Source: Ancylostoma caninum | Taxonomy: Eukaryota > Nematoda > Chromadorea > Rhabditida > Ancylostomatidae | Reading direction: 5' to 3' | Assembly: GCA_037903475.1 (NCBI GenBank) | Contig: JBAJFG010000574.1 | Span: forward strand, 310,001-374,000 | DNA length: 64,000 bases | In this document: piece by piece, positions 11,244 to 21,607 of the stretch | Layout: every line of letters starts with the position of its first letter | Numbering within the stretch: the stretch's first letter is position 1 | The notes under the pieces: generated by a model | What the model was told of the DNA's origin: nothing | Seen by the model: the letters and a program-made list of their open reading frames with translations, nothing else | Database searches by the model: none | Position numbers and translations under genes: made by a program

Positions 11244-13170
11244 TCATGGTCGACGTACGGGAAAGTGAGAACCTTTGCCAGCCTGGTCGTCGCATATGCT
11301 CGTGACACTCTCATATGTCCTGCGTGACGATTTTTCGCTTCTGAAAACAGGTAGCATTCAGGAGGAGATATTGACAGGAGAGTAGTCAGATAGAAAAAAC
11401 TCACATGCGAAGGAACCAGAGGCTGATCGGTGTTTTTATATGTAAACGCACGAACGTCGGCTCTGAAAGGTTTCTGAATTGAAAGACGATATTTTGCAGA
11501 CGAATAAGTTGTTAGATGGTAGGAATGAGAGAAACATTGTGAAATTGAACTGTCAAACTTACAATGCCCTCCCTATCGCCACCCTTGCTAGAGCCGACCA
11601 GTCGGTGCGCGCGTCGCTGAGCGTGTTGAACATGGTTTCTCGATCAGCATCATTTCCTGCAAGTTCCAGCCAAAACCTGAAAGATGGTATCCACTTTAGA
11701 ATACATCATCATAATATCAAACAAAAAGCTTACTTTGTGCGGTATTCCTTGTGGTTCGCGACAGGTAATAATAAACCTTCGTCTCCCAGCCCAATAGCAT
11801 CCAAAACGAAATCTAAAAGATTACAACGCCTTGGAAACTTCAAGAGGTTATGTGGAGCAAATGACTTCACCCACTTATCAAGAATTCGACGAAAGCCTCA
11901 GGAAGATCTGCGAGATGTTCAAATTTTCCCCGCTTGCCAGCCTGGCGGCAGGCAAATCTCTGGATTTCAGGAGGTGGAGTACACGCCTACACATAACGTC
12001 TCATCGTAGCAATGTGAGAGTTAGGACAAAAAGACTCACTCTTGAGAAATAGTGCCTCAAGAAATCTAGTATATGAAGGAAATGGTTCTTCCCAGCCTTT
12101 GGAGGAGCATGCCATTTTTCAAGGACATCGCGCAGATTGACGTTCTAAAAGTTATTGTTGAGCTCTCTTCAACTCGCAGCACTCACGGAGTCTACCTTGA
12201 ATGGAGGTCCTACATTGACCTCCCAGACCCTTTTGAGGTTTTTTATCGAAAATCCTAGCCCTTGAGGGAGTGTTCGTTCAGCCGATTTCGCTATGTGATG
12301 GGAAGTTTTTTCGAATTTCCTTAGAATATCCCGTTGCATCGACAACATGGTGTCCATCTGAACACATTAGGAATCTGCGCTTAAAGGCGGTCCTAACTCG
12401 TTCCCACTCACAGCTATTCCCATCCCAGTGATTATGTGGGCCTGTTCACGGACGACGGAACTTAACGTGCGGACTATTGAGTCAGATGATGGTTGAAGCG
12501 TCTCAATGTTCTGCTGCATGTTTTTCAGGTGATCCACATTGATTTTTACGTCCTTCAATTTCTTCACAAGAAGTTCCTAGAAACGGACAATGAAAGTAAA
12601 TCAACAGTTAATTCAAAGGACGACAGCGATCTTAGCTCCACCTGATATTCAACGGTGCTATCGAAGTGGTGGATTGCTCTCCCTAGTTTTCCAAGGGACA
12701 AATGATTCGAGTCCAGTATGGCGTTGATGGCTTCTTTGAATACCTCACTCGATTCTTTATAAGGAAGGTTGGAACAAAAGTAAGTCAGTAAGGACTAAAA
12801 ACCTGTTCAAATTGAACGATTCTCTACCTCTGGAAGCCGATGAATTGGCGGACCTGCGACCAGGAGAAGGGGCATGTGCCATAGATGAAGACTTCGACTG
12901 CCTCGCTTCTGTAGAGGACGCTGAAAAAGTCTCTCGTGGAGCTGATGCGATTCGAAAGACATGCATTGCATGACTGCTTGACACTCACATGCTGTAACGT
13001 TATCGTGAGCTACGGTTTCTGGAGAATCCCGAAGTTCTTCAAAAAGAGCTGAAATAAAAGCAATGAAGACTGATTATTCCCGAAGATTGACGTGAAAACT
13101 CACGCGGGCTTAGTGACAAGTAATTAGGTTGGTACGTATCGTAACTGCTCCAATTTCTTTGCTCGTCCAT
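11244..13170 (-). CDS. Unrecognised 388-residue protein with coiled-coil-like middle, 11 exons
   Basis: I do not recognise the family. Eleven exons join in phase with canonical sites: 13104-13170, 12989-13048, 12828-12920, 12642-12754, 12412-12576, 12196-12357, 12040-12144, 11875-11986, 11734-11812, 11563-11676, 11244-11340. Eleven closing junctions with 53-100 bp introns are strong evidence of a functional gene. Residues 1-75 are Ser-rich; about 76-200 are helical and heptad-like (KKLKDVKINVDHLKNMQQN, REQAHIITGMG, MQRDILRKFEKTSHHIAKSA); the C-terminal half is mixed, with FWLELAGNDADRETMFNTLS near the end, and the tail is basic (VRRP). No signal peptide or membrane segment. The ATG at 13170 follows a ttttag acceptor by 10 bases, and two more coding exons lie upstream at 14158-14437, so the start is uncertain. 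It lies inside the 7.2-kb TTAA-bounded block. Confidence 0.7.
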
Positions 13171-13299
13171 GGCAGAACTACTAAAAGTGGTTGGAAGACT
13201 AAGAAAATGTAACAGGGACAATAGCACAAGAGAAATTGGAGAAAAACGGGATTTGTGTGGTTGCGACCCACGAAAGCTACCGTAATCCAAATATACCCG

Positions 13300-13560
13300 G
13301 ACGGTACGCATTCCGTACAAAACACTGCCGTCTATCCCAAATGACGGCGCCGCCGACGAGATCCATACGCGGTGCGCGTGTAACGTGGGCGAGTTGACAG
13401 CCTACAGCATACGTCACTGCCGCGCCGCCTCGAGATCCGCGATCGCGTCGGCGGCCCGTCGCTTCGGATAGAAGGTGGATACACTGCGCCAGACGACGCG
13501 CTGCACACCCAGTCATTAGCGTTAGCTGGAGCGACGGACCGTAGAAGGCGCGGGGCAGCT
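13300..13560. other. GC-rich stretch upstream of the unknown gene
   Basis: A locally GC- and CpG-rich stretch (gccgccgacgag, cgcgatcgcgtcggcgg) unlike the AT-rich surroundings. It lies just upstream of the first exon of the unknown gene and could be a promoter or an old element. A - strand open frame here has no splice or compositional support. Confidence 0.35.
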
Positions 13561-13761
13561 TTTGCTGATTTTCAAGGTTTTCAGGGACGATAAACTCATA
13601 CGATAAACTCTTAGGCAGTGATTAAACCGCGTGAAACACTCCGGAAGACGGAAAACCACTTTCTGTGGTCAATGCGCGTTGAATTGGTGATATACGACTA
13701 CATTTAGATATTTCAATCAAGCGATCGAAATGAGTCAACATTGCAGAATTTGATATGGCTA

Positions 13762-14029
13762 CAGTGGGCGTCGATGGCGGTGATCATTTTGTGGCCTCGA
13801 AGAGCTCGCGGCGCGACCGCACCGCTCACGATAAAATGGTCGCCGCGGTGGCGAATCTGGGCTTTCTATAGTTGTTCATCACATTCGATGACAACTAGTA
13901 AAAGAAACCAACTGACAATCAAGAAAACCCTATAATTTGATGTCTCGGAGGGAATTCCTGCTCGAGGGGCGCGGTCGCGTCGCGTGTTTTTCGGGGCCGC
14001 AGACGGGTCACCGCCATCGATGCCAACTG
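13762..14029. mobile_element. 268-bp TA-flanked inverted-repeat element
   Basis: Terminal inverted repeats of about 65 bp: left begins CAGTGGGCGTCGATGGCGGT; right, read inverted, begins CAGTTGGCATCGATGGCGGT. Both ends touch a TA dinucleotide (13760-13761 and 14030-14031). TA duplication plus CAGT ends fit a non-autonomous Tc1/mariner-type element. It separates the exons at 14158-14437 from the unknown gene's MDEQ exon. Confidence 0.8.
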
Positions 14030-14157
14030 TATGAGTTTTTTTAAGGATAAATACGAATGAATGCAAGTGAAGTAAGCATTAGGAGAAGTCTGGGAGCACG
14101 GAGTCAGCCCGACGGCCAGATTGGAAGAACGATAATTAGAAAACGCTGAAACCATAC

Positions 14158-14437
14158 CAAGAACACCAGACATGGCCTCATGTTGACCGTCACTATCGTA
14201 CCCTTCGCTCGAGTCTACTTGTTCTGGAGCTGGACCCCTTCCTTCCATACTCACTGGCCGGTCGTTTGGAGTTCTGGACCTCTTCAGTTCAAAAGGAACA
14301 GGTGGAAGGTTTTCTGGAAATAACATGGTGATGGTGTAACTGTGACTGCGACAGAAATAATAACTAAGTCTAAACTGACCGCATATGTCCGCCAAATTCC
14401 TCTTTCTTCTTGGTGCACCACCCTGAAGCCCGAGCAT
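14158..14437 (-). CDS. Two phase-linked coding exons, start of an unknown gene
   Basis: Exon A 14380-14437 begins ATG (MLGLQGGAPRRKRN), 12 bases after a TTTACTTTAG acceptor typical of trans-splicing, and ends phase 1. Exon B 14158-14313 continues ENLPPVPFELKRSRTPNDRP, then a Ser/Glu/Gly-rich stretch, to a gtatgg donor, again phase 1. An alternative stronger donor (cca/gtgagt) would shorten exon B. These may be the 5' exons of the gene at 11244-13170, but the phase does not close directly onto its first exon, so an unseen exon or a separate gene is needed. Confidence 0.45.
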
Positions 14438-14540
14438 GTTCGCAGCTTACTAAAGTAAAACTTTAAAGAATTGTAGGGTCTAGCTTTCCTAAAAGCGATA
14501 TCGAAAACGAATCGAATCGAATCAAATACTGCAGATATGG

Positions 14541-14645
14541 GTCTGGATGTATCACCGAGATTACACAGGGTAAACGCGTTGACACCCATGTTGACAATGG
14601 ATGAGTTTGTGGACTGTTAACACGTCTACCCTGTTTTACCCTACA
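14541..14645. repeat. ATTACCC-type dispersed repeat
   Basis: gtctggatgtatcaccgag, then attacacagggtaaacgcg, and an inverted gttaacacgtctaccctg. It has the same words and order as the family members near 8.9, 56.8, 59.7 and 63.5 kb. Confidence 0.5.
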
Positions 14646-14735
14646 CAATAAGCGACTTGCTTCGGCTACGACTCTGCTGTAGAGAGTGTGCCACTTCAGA
14701 ACTTCCTCAAAATCATACGTATGAAAAACGAAATA

Positions 14736-14972
14736 CAGTCTATTAGCTCACAGAGGGCGCCCGATCTGACTTTGTCCGCAACTACGACTTCACCATTTTT
14801 CGGCTAACTGGTCTATTTTTTGCACTTTTTCGATATTGATATGGTGTGGTTCCTTCCATTCTAATGTTTCCCCACAGCCATCCGCTAAAATATCCTTCCA
14901 GACGCATTCTGCAGGCAAAGTCGTAATTGCAGACAATGTCAGATCAGGCGCCTTCTGTGAGATAATAGACCA
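14736..14972. mobile_element. TA-flanked MITE family A, copy 1 (237 bp)
   Basis: Ends CAGTCTATTAGCTCACAGAG and, inverted, TGGTCTATTATCTCACAGAA; the inverted repeats extend about 38 bp through ggcgcc and ctgactttgtc. Flanked by TA on both sides. Closely similar to 33489-33723 and more distantly to 18966-19203. Non-autonomous, Tc1/mariner-like by target site and end sequence. Confidence 0.9.
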
Positions 14973-15187
14973 TACTATCCGTTTCAACAATCAGAGCAAT
15001 CCTAAGTTTTGCGTGTAACTGCACGAGACGCATTTTGTCTCACGCTAAATCGTGGAAATTGAGCGCACTCAGCAACCGGTAACGTGCAAAAGCATGTCTG
15101 GCCTATAACAACTGGCGAGACTTACCTCATCTTGGAAGCCTGCTAGGTGGCAAGATTGGTGAAACAGACAGTATGAAATAACTATAG

Positions 15188-15612
15188 TTAAAGGCTGGGG
15201 TCCACCTCATTCCGTTGCTGGAGTTAAGGACATATCCTAGGCCTTCTGGTCATGTTGCTCCCTGTAATGTACATCAGCAGGCTCAAAAATGACAGGAGCC
15301 ACATTTTTGAAGCGGTCGAAATGGCTACATTTTTGGAGCCCGGAGGCGGATCGCTCCAAAAATCCGATTGCTGTGCTGGCTGCCTGCCGCGGCTGCCGCG
15401 GTGGCCAACGAGTCTTGGCGTGTTCAATCGATTAGATCAACGGCTTCACGCGTCAACTCGAGTTAGCAATCTGTTACAGAACCCGTCCAAGAAGACGGGT
15501 TTAAATACCATTTTGAGACCATTTATCTATACCGCTGGATCCAGCATGCCAAGGAGATGTAGAATCTGCCATTATCTCAACCATGAATGTGAGGTGGACT
15601 CCTGCCTTTAAC
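15188..15612. mobile_element. TTAA-flanked inverted-repeat element, copy A (425 bp)
   Basis: Bounded by TTAA at 15188-15191 and 15609-15612. Ends read AGGCTGGGGTCCACCTCA and, inverted, AGGCAGGAGTCCACCTCA. The interior (ggagcccggaggcggatcg, gctgcctgcc, ccaacgagtcttggcgtgt) matches 23221-23635 across its length, so the two are copies of one element. No coding capacity. Confidence 0.9.
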
Positions 15613-15789
15613 AGGAATAAGAGCAATAGATGATAGGAAGGAGAAGCTGAAGACAGGGAGACGCTAAACTGTTTGGAGCGTCGCTTATATATCGATTATT
15701 TGTGGCTGACAAGTCCAAACGCGGCAGTTACGTGTTAGCGCCTGTTGAAGGGCGGTGTGACGTGACTATTGCAACTTTGCGCCTTTCTC

Positions 15790-16345
15790 GGGATAATCCC
15801 CCAACAAAACCAAAATGATGTCTCCCGCCCGAGCACCGGAGTTTGTCGCGAGACCGAAAAAGGGGCGGATCCTCGGGCGGGACTCCCGAACGAATGTCTG
15901 AGTAGACCTCAGTCTACTTTCCGCCTCGGCGGAGAGTGGAGTCCTACGGGACTCGTCTGGCCCACTGAGGCCCGGTTGAAACCGTGGCCCGGTGCAGGAA
16001 CCAGTCGAGATGCGTGGGGAGCGGTCGCGCGCAGATGCGGCTCGGATGCAGAAATGCGTCCTAATCCGCTAGTACCGGCCGACGTCGGCGGATGGAGTGC
16101 GTGCGCTCCTGAACTCGGCGCGCATTTTTGCTTCCTTGTGCTTTTCAGTTCCGGGACAAAATTCGATCTCCTCTATCATGATGCTGGGTATCATCGTCGG
16201 GACAAAATCCGGTCTCCCGCCGGAGCTCGCGGGACAAAATCAGGATGTTGCGGGAGAAAAACGCCCAGTTTTTGATGACTCCCGCTCACACTCGAGCGGG
16301 AGTCATGATTTTGTCAGGCGGGACTCGCGCCCGAATGTCTGAGAG
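15790..16345 (-). repeat. GC-rich GGGACAAAAT repeat, right arm
   Basis: Inverted counterpart of 10083-10510: gggacaaaatccggtctccc, a 13-bp hairpin (gactcccgctcacactcgagcgggagtc) and a terminal gcgggactcgcgcccgaatg. A second terminal motif (gcgggactcccgaacgaatg) sits at 15875-15900. The segment 15900-16130 is a unique GC-rich filler. Confidence 0.65.
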
Positions 16346-16515
16346 AGCGGGCAGCTCGGCCCAACCTGTTCGAGACCGATGAACTGAGGGGTTTCAGAAA
16401 ACGGGATTTCGAAATTTTTGACTGTTTTCAGGATTATAACAGTGTTAAGCGCACCCGATCACCCGGATTGTACCGAAATCTCGAAGTCGAAAATTTCCGT
16501 GGGTGCTGCTTTTAA

Positions 16516-18965
16516 CGCGTTTTAATGGGTCTTCACCTTGCAAAGCACTATCTAACGTTTTTTTAGAGAAAAAAAAACTGACTAAAGTTGGTGTGGTGAT
16601 GTTTTAAAAATTGATGATGCTAATGATGTAATGAGCCTCAACTTCACGAATCTAATCTTTGTAAAGTGCTTTCCTTTCCCAGGAGTAGACTACATTTATA
16701 TATTTTATACCTCTTTTTCATGTGTTTATTGCGTTTTTGTTGTAGAGCTTCTCTTACCGTCCAGTGTTATGCCGCTTCTAACTATAACCGCATGAATTGG
16801 CTTGGATGTTCTTCGTCTCCTTCCTCACAATTAATCCGAGGGTTTTTATTTATGGTGCCGCTAACATCATCACTCTATACGAAGGAATGAGCCGACTTAT
16901 TCGTTGCATCACAGAAGTTTTCGTAGGAGCGGAAGTTCGGAAGTCAGAGCTTGCTGAAAGTTCAAAAGGTAGAAATGGTGTAGCGATAAAAACAGCATCT
17001 TTAGAACTTCCGAACTTTCGAGAGCTGAACTCCACTCATTCCTACTTCAGATCAACGTGCCATGCTCCATTACTTCCCTGCTCAGATTTGCCTCCTTTCT
17101 CCAGTGGTTTTCTGGATTGGATAGATTCCAATTTCCACTTCCAGGGATAAAGATGAACCCTTTTGGAAAACAATACAGGACCAGACTTACTGAACTTTGT
17201 TCAAAGAAGAGACCAAAATGCTCTCCACTGTTTGTCGGGCATTGACCTGCCCACGCCGCGGAAATCGTCACCCTGGCATTGTTTGCGCCGTGTCTCGAAA
17301 ACATCAAGTTGTGAATGTCGGAGTCGAAGATTGCCCTACCACTTTCTCCTGGTACTACTTCTTCGGCTGGTTCTTAAGATTAATGTCTTCTGGTTGAATG
17401 ACATCCAACACAATGTCCCAGAAAAAAGGTATTAATACTACTGTACTATCGTTTTCTTTGACTTCAGAAGAACTTACCGTGCAGAACAGGATCACCCAGC
17501 AAGAGGTTCATTATAGGGCTATTTGTGTTAGAAGCGTGCGTAAGTTCTGCATCAGACGCACGCCTATTTGCAAATATTTTTTTGTACAGAATTGTCGAAG
17601 CAACATGTACATCCTCAATGAAAATACCGCAACTACGAGGCCGGAAACGAGTGCGTTTCATTCGCGTCCGAGCCGCGTCAGGGCTGTGACCAGGATTGGC
17701 ATTCATCATTGAGTTTACCCGTAGTAAACGTGATTACCTTCAAAGTTCACTCCCTTCTTTGGCATTCATCATAAAGTTCACCCCAAGCCACGGGGTTAAG
17801 TTGGAGGTAAAGTTTACGTGTTAAGTTTACTCATCCTTCGTCACATAGACGCACGCATCTAGTACATATAGCCCTAGCCATTCTTCGGCGTGAAATGCCA
17901 GCTCGGGGAAATCCTCCAAGCATTCGAAAAGTACAGATCTAGGAGCTATCAGTACTGCTCAAGAAAACTATAAAAGGAACTGTGTTTCCTATAAATGAGC
18001 ATAAATTCCTGAAAACATTGGAAGAATGGTGGATTTTTCAGGGGTTCCGCAAGAAATTCCCATTGGTCAACGCGAAAAGTGTGTTCTGGGGAAATGATAA
18101 GGCAGTGAATCTGAGTCTAGTCTCTGCTCTCTAAGTTTCAATACTTGTCAGCCTGTGGGATCCACGATCTCTCACAGTGATGGAGCTAGGGGACGGAACA
18201 CGGTCGTTATTATTCAAATGACAGTGCTTGATTGATATTAGTTACTAATTAAGTTGCGAAAAAAAACGCTACAAGTCGCGAGTTTGGCCTAATTACTTTG
18301 GCGCGCAAAAAAAAAATTATTTTTGAATCGAACCTCCTCAAATGATTTGCAAATTACCAGTAATGAGTCGAGATTTTCCTACAAAAAGGGCCAAAAATAG
18401 CAACACGTGTTTTGCTTTCAAAGAGGCATATTCTGCCTTGAAGTCTAACTCAATTAGAAGGTCCTTCCCGGGCGTCATCACAGGAGGGTTCTTCAGCGAC
18501 TAGGGTACGTCTGGTTCAGAGTGAGCAATAAATTTCAAGCCGTACTAGTTTCATCGAGCGGCCACTCAACTGTACGAAAATCCATTGATTGGCTTAGTAA
18601 GGCTTTGTGATACCCGAGACTTACTCTCTCAAAATCCCGTATGAATTTACGTCTTTTGAAAAATCACATGAAAAAAGATGCGATCAATTTCACTCTAGTC
18701 TTTACCCCCCCCCCTCTCCACGTTTGTTACTTGACTGGATGTCACAGGGTCTGAGCTTTCTATAACAGCAGATGGAGAGTCTTCCTAGATGTTGTCTTGA
18801 TTTAATTCTTGGGAGTGGGTAAACATAAATCATTTGTCATTTGACGTTCCAAATTACATTGATATTCTTTTCCTGCCTGTCCTTTCCTTTGTTCCCGTAT
18901 TTCTGCTCCACCCGGTAATGTTCCACGCACATGCTAAATAATGTCTTATCACTTTACCATATGTA
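16516..18965. other. Intergenic region, no confirmed gene
   Basis: A + strand segment at about 16797-16925 could encode a hydrophobic stretch with TINPRVFIYGAAN, resembling the end of a 7-transmembrane receptor's TM7, but no exon with matching phase was found beside it. Around 17697-17840 there are two imperfect copies of tggcattcatcat followed by gtttac/gttcacc words. A poly-C run lies at 18708-18715. Nothing else supported. Confidence 0.35.
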
Positions 18966-19203
18966 CAGTCTGTTAGCTCAGAGATGGCACCTGGGTCGAC
19001 TTTGTGTGCAATTACGACCTCATTCCGAAATCGTCCAAGTAATCTAATTTTTACACTCTTTTAATATGTATGTGGTGTGATTGCTTCCATTTTTATGTTT
19101 CCCTACTGCCATTTAGTGAAATTTCTTTCCACACGCATTCTATGGACGAAGTCATAATTGCAGACAAAGTCGACCCAGGTGCCATCTTTGGGCTAACGGA
19201 CTA
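18966..19203. mobile_element. TA-flanked MITE family A, copy 2 (238 bp, diverged)
   Basis: Begins CAGTCTGTTAGCTCAGAGAT and ends, inverted, TAGTCCGTTAGCCCAAAGAT, with TA at 18964-18965 and 19204-19205. The body aligns with copies 1 and 3 (gtgcaattacgacctcat, atggtgtgattgcttcc) but has more substitutions, so it is an older insertion. Confidence 0.85.
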
Positions 19204-20596
19204 TACCAATAACTTATGCGAAAGATCAATTTTTCAGTCCAGAAGTAGCAGGTTGATGGGCATGGAAGCGTTTTTGCCAAGTTCTGTAGGCAACATCCAC
19301 GACTGATGTACTGATTCAAATAATTCCCAACTAACCCCCTATGCGTAGATATCACCGATAGGTCGGGCATGGCTAGCATTTCGTGAGCGGCCTTCGTTTC
19401 GTTTCTGCACATTCCAGTGGTGATGTTCGAGAGCGAGGAACTGTTATTTTTGCCCTGGTAGGGTAACTTTTTACCCAAGTTCAACTAGAGTTGAAAGATT
19501 ACACTATGTACGTCTTGCAAGGAGCTGTTCCACTTGCTAAAGTACTAATCGTGCGGAACGTGCCTCTGTAACAGCGAAGCAACCTCCCCTAAAGTGATGT
19601 GATTTTTGTCGTTTCTCTAAATTTGCGTGTACATTAGTTTTGCAGCGAAAGAATACTTGGCGTCAGGTCGTTGCGATCGACGAAGTAAAACCGTTAGAAA
19701 GTAGGTCGTTTAGCGATCGTCACTTCGTAGTAAACTTGTTTAGAATCGGCCGATCAAGGACAGTGTCTTTTTCGAGAGGAAAAAGTGGAGTGAAGGAGAA
19801 CGCAAATCATCTACATTTTGTCTTCTTAACAATTTCATTTCCTCCAAATTCACTTCCTGTTAAGAAGCAGCTTTATTAGGGCGAACTCAATCATTGTCAA
19901 AACGTCACGCTTATATATGAACCAATTTCAGATAAAATGTCAAGAATTTTCCAACGAAACGACCCCAGACAAAACATAAAGCAGACATATACAAATCAAA
20001 CACATTCCAAGGAATGTAATAACCGTGACTGTCATTCCAGAATGTTCACCACTTCAGACAACGATTGGGTTTAATGGGCATCTTCGATGATACTTCCCCG
20101 ATCTCTCGAAAATTTTCATTCTGGTTTCATAGTCAATGTTTAGCAGCCATAAAGTAGCGCACAAAGAACGTTGAATGTGCTGGGGTAGTCACATCTTTCG
20201 TCTTCTTGAGGACTTCTTCCATTTTTTTGAGGTGTGACCATGCCGAATTTCTTTTTCGATCGTGTGGTTATTTGTGATTTGTTGGCCGAGATACGTGTAG
20301 TTGTCCACGATTTCGATTTTATCGATTCCGAGCAGTATTTCTTCTTATCCGTCGGATATTACTCGTAATTAATTCTTGATTACCTAATAAATTAATGCAG
20401 TTTAGTACCGGACCACGAAACCAGCAATTTTAGAGTTCGTGCTTCGATGTGTACCAAAGTACCGTTTGGCTGGTGACAGATGTATGATCTTGGCTGTTCA
20501 CTGAAACTCTGGAAAACTTCTCATCAAGTTGATCGTTTTCTTCTTCTACCATCTTCACTTTCAAGGGCGCTTTTGTCTCGTACCAGGGTCTAATGG
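19204..20596. other. Intergenic, nothing recognised
   Basis: Mixed-composition DNA without supported exons, RNA genes or clear repeats. Short open frames here lack splice support. Confidence 0.4.
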
Positions 20597-21026
20597 TTGA
20601 AGGCAGCACTCACGGAAATTCTCACTTCTCAAATGAGTCGCTTACCAGGTAGCCGGCCGCTGGACAACCGCAACAGTAAGTTGAACACCTTGAATGGCCG
20701 CCTACCTGCGAAGATACTGCCGTGAACACATCTGCCGCTCTGGACATTAGGGTTCCGTCGCGCCAACTAACACCGTTGACAGGGTGTGCGCATGTGGTTC
20801 AGCCGGGGCGTGTTTATGAAATTCGTGCCATATGCAGGGTTCCGTGGCGGGACCCATCACGGAACACTCGTCCGCGCTGTGGGCACACATGAAATACCGC
20901 CATCTTTTTCTGTGTTCTTCGCGTGTTTCACGCTACGTCATCGTTGTCAATGAGTTCATCGTCCCTAAAAACCCCGATATACCGCGAAATCTTCAACACA
21001 AAAATTTCCGTGAGTGCTGCCTTTAA
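20597..21026. mobile_element. TTAA-type inverted-repeat element, CACTCACGG subfamily (430 bp)
   Basis: Left end TTGA (a decayed TTAA) then AGGCAGCACTCACGGAAAT; right end TTTCCGTGAGTGCTGCCT then TTAA at 21023-21026. The interior has ggttccgtggcgggacccat, resembling gggtttcatggcgggactc in the palindromic element at 58.1 kb. No coding capacity. Confidence 0.8.
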
Positions 21027-21246
21027 AATAAAATAATGATAAGATGCCTAGACATAGGTGTTTATGTGGTCGTTGAAAGACAAGTACATTAATAGGTTGA
21101 GTGGAACTCGTTGAGCAGTCTGATGCTAAGTCACACCTCTTACTTCTTCTGGGCACAGAAGTACAGAGTTGCCTTCTGCTGCTTTTTCACCGCTGTCGTG
21201 AACCTCACATGACCCCGCCTACGTCAAAGGAAAATATCAGAGCGTC

Positions 21247-21254
21247 TATATAAA
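21247..21254 (+). promoter_or_regulatory. TATA-like box upstream of DOMON gene
   Basis: TATATAAA in a moderately GC-rich context, about 350 bp before the start codon at 21608. A pyrimidine-rich 90-bp stretch and an acceptor directly at the ATG follow, so the intervening segment may be an outron. Confidence 0.35.
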
Positions 21255-21596
21255 CCCGTATCGTTACCACCGCTTAGGACCATACGACTTTCATGCTCTC
21301 AGGACGCGTATTCCGATCCAGGCGGTCGTCCGGCCCCTCTAATTGACAAACACCTGAGAAACCGTCGTTTACTTGAACGCTGATCGCATTAGTTCACCCA
21401 TCGTCACCACTATTTGTCGAGTGTCAGCGGTCCCGCCTTCCGCCGGGTATTTAGTCAGTCTACTTGTTCCGCCTACCGACCGTGTTCTCAGATCTCAGTC
21501 TGCCTTTCACTTTCCGTGCTCACTGCTACGGCTTCGTTATTCACCCCCACAGCAGATTTTACCGCCCTTCTGGATCTTTCTGAAATATTCATGGAT

Positions 21597-21607
21597 TTTC
21601 TGTTTAG
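21597..21607 (+). promoter_or_regulatory. Probable spliced-leader acceptor at DOMON gene start
   Basis: ttctgtttag is followed immediately by the initiator ATG. This is a clean 3' splice site with no upstream coding exon, which suggests trans-splicing of a leader with essentially no gene-encoded 5' UTR. Confidence 0.55.

Larger units (their letters stand above)
9348..16515. mobile_element. Candidate 7.2-kb TTAA-bounded element carrying a multi-exon gene
   Basis: Left end: TTAA followed by AGGCAGCACCCACGGAA (from 9348). Right end: the inverted counterpart, TTCCGTGGGTGCTGCT then TTAA (to 16515). The CACCCACGG variant is found only at these two sites; the 20.6-kb element has CACTCACGG. Just inside each end lie GC-rich GGGACAAAAT repeats, also in inverted order. 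Between them are an intact 11-exon gene, two extra coding exons and nested small elements. TTAA targets are used by piggyBac-type transposases, but no transposase is seen here. It may instead be two unrelated elements that happen to face each other. Confidence 0.35.
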
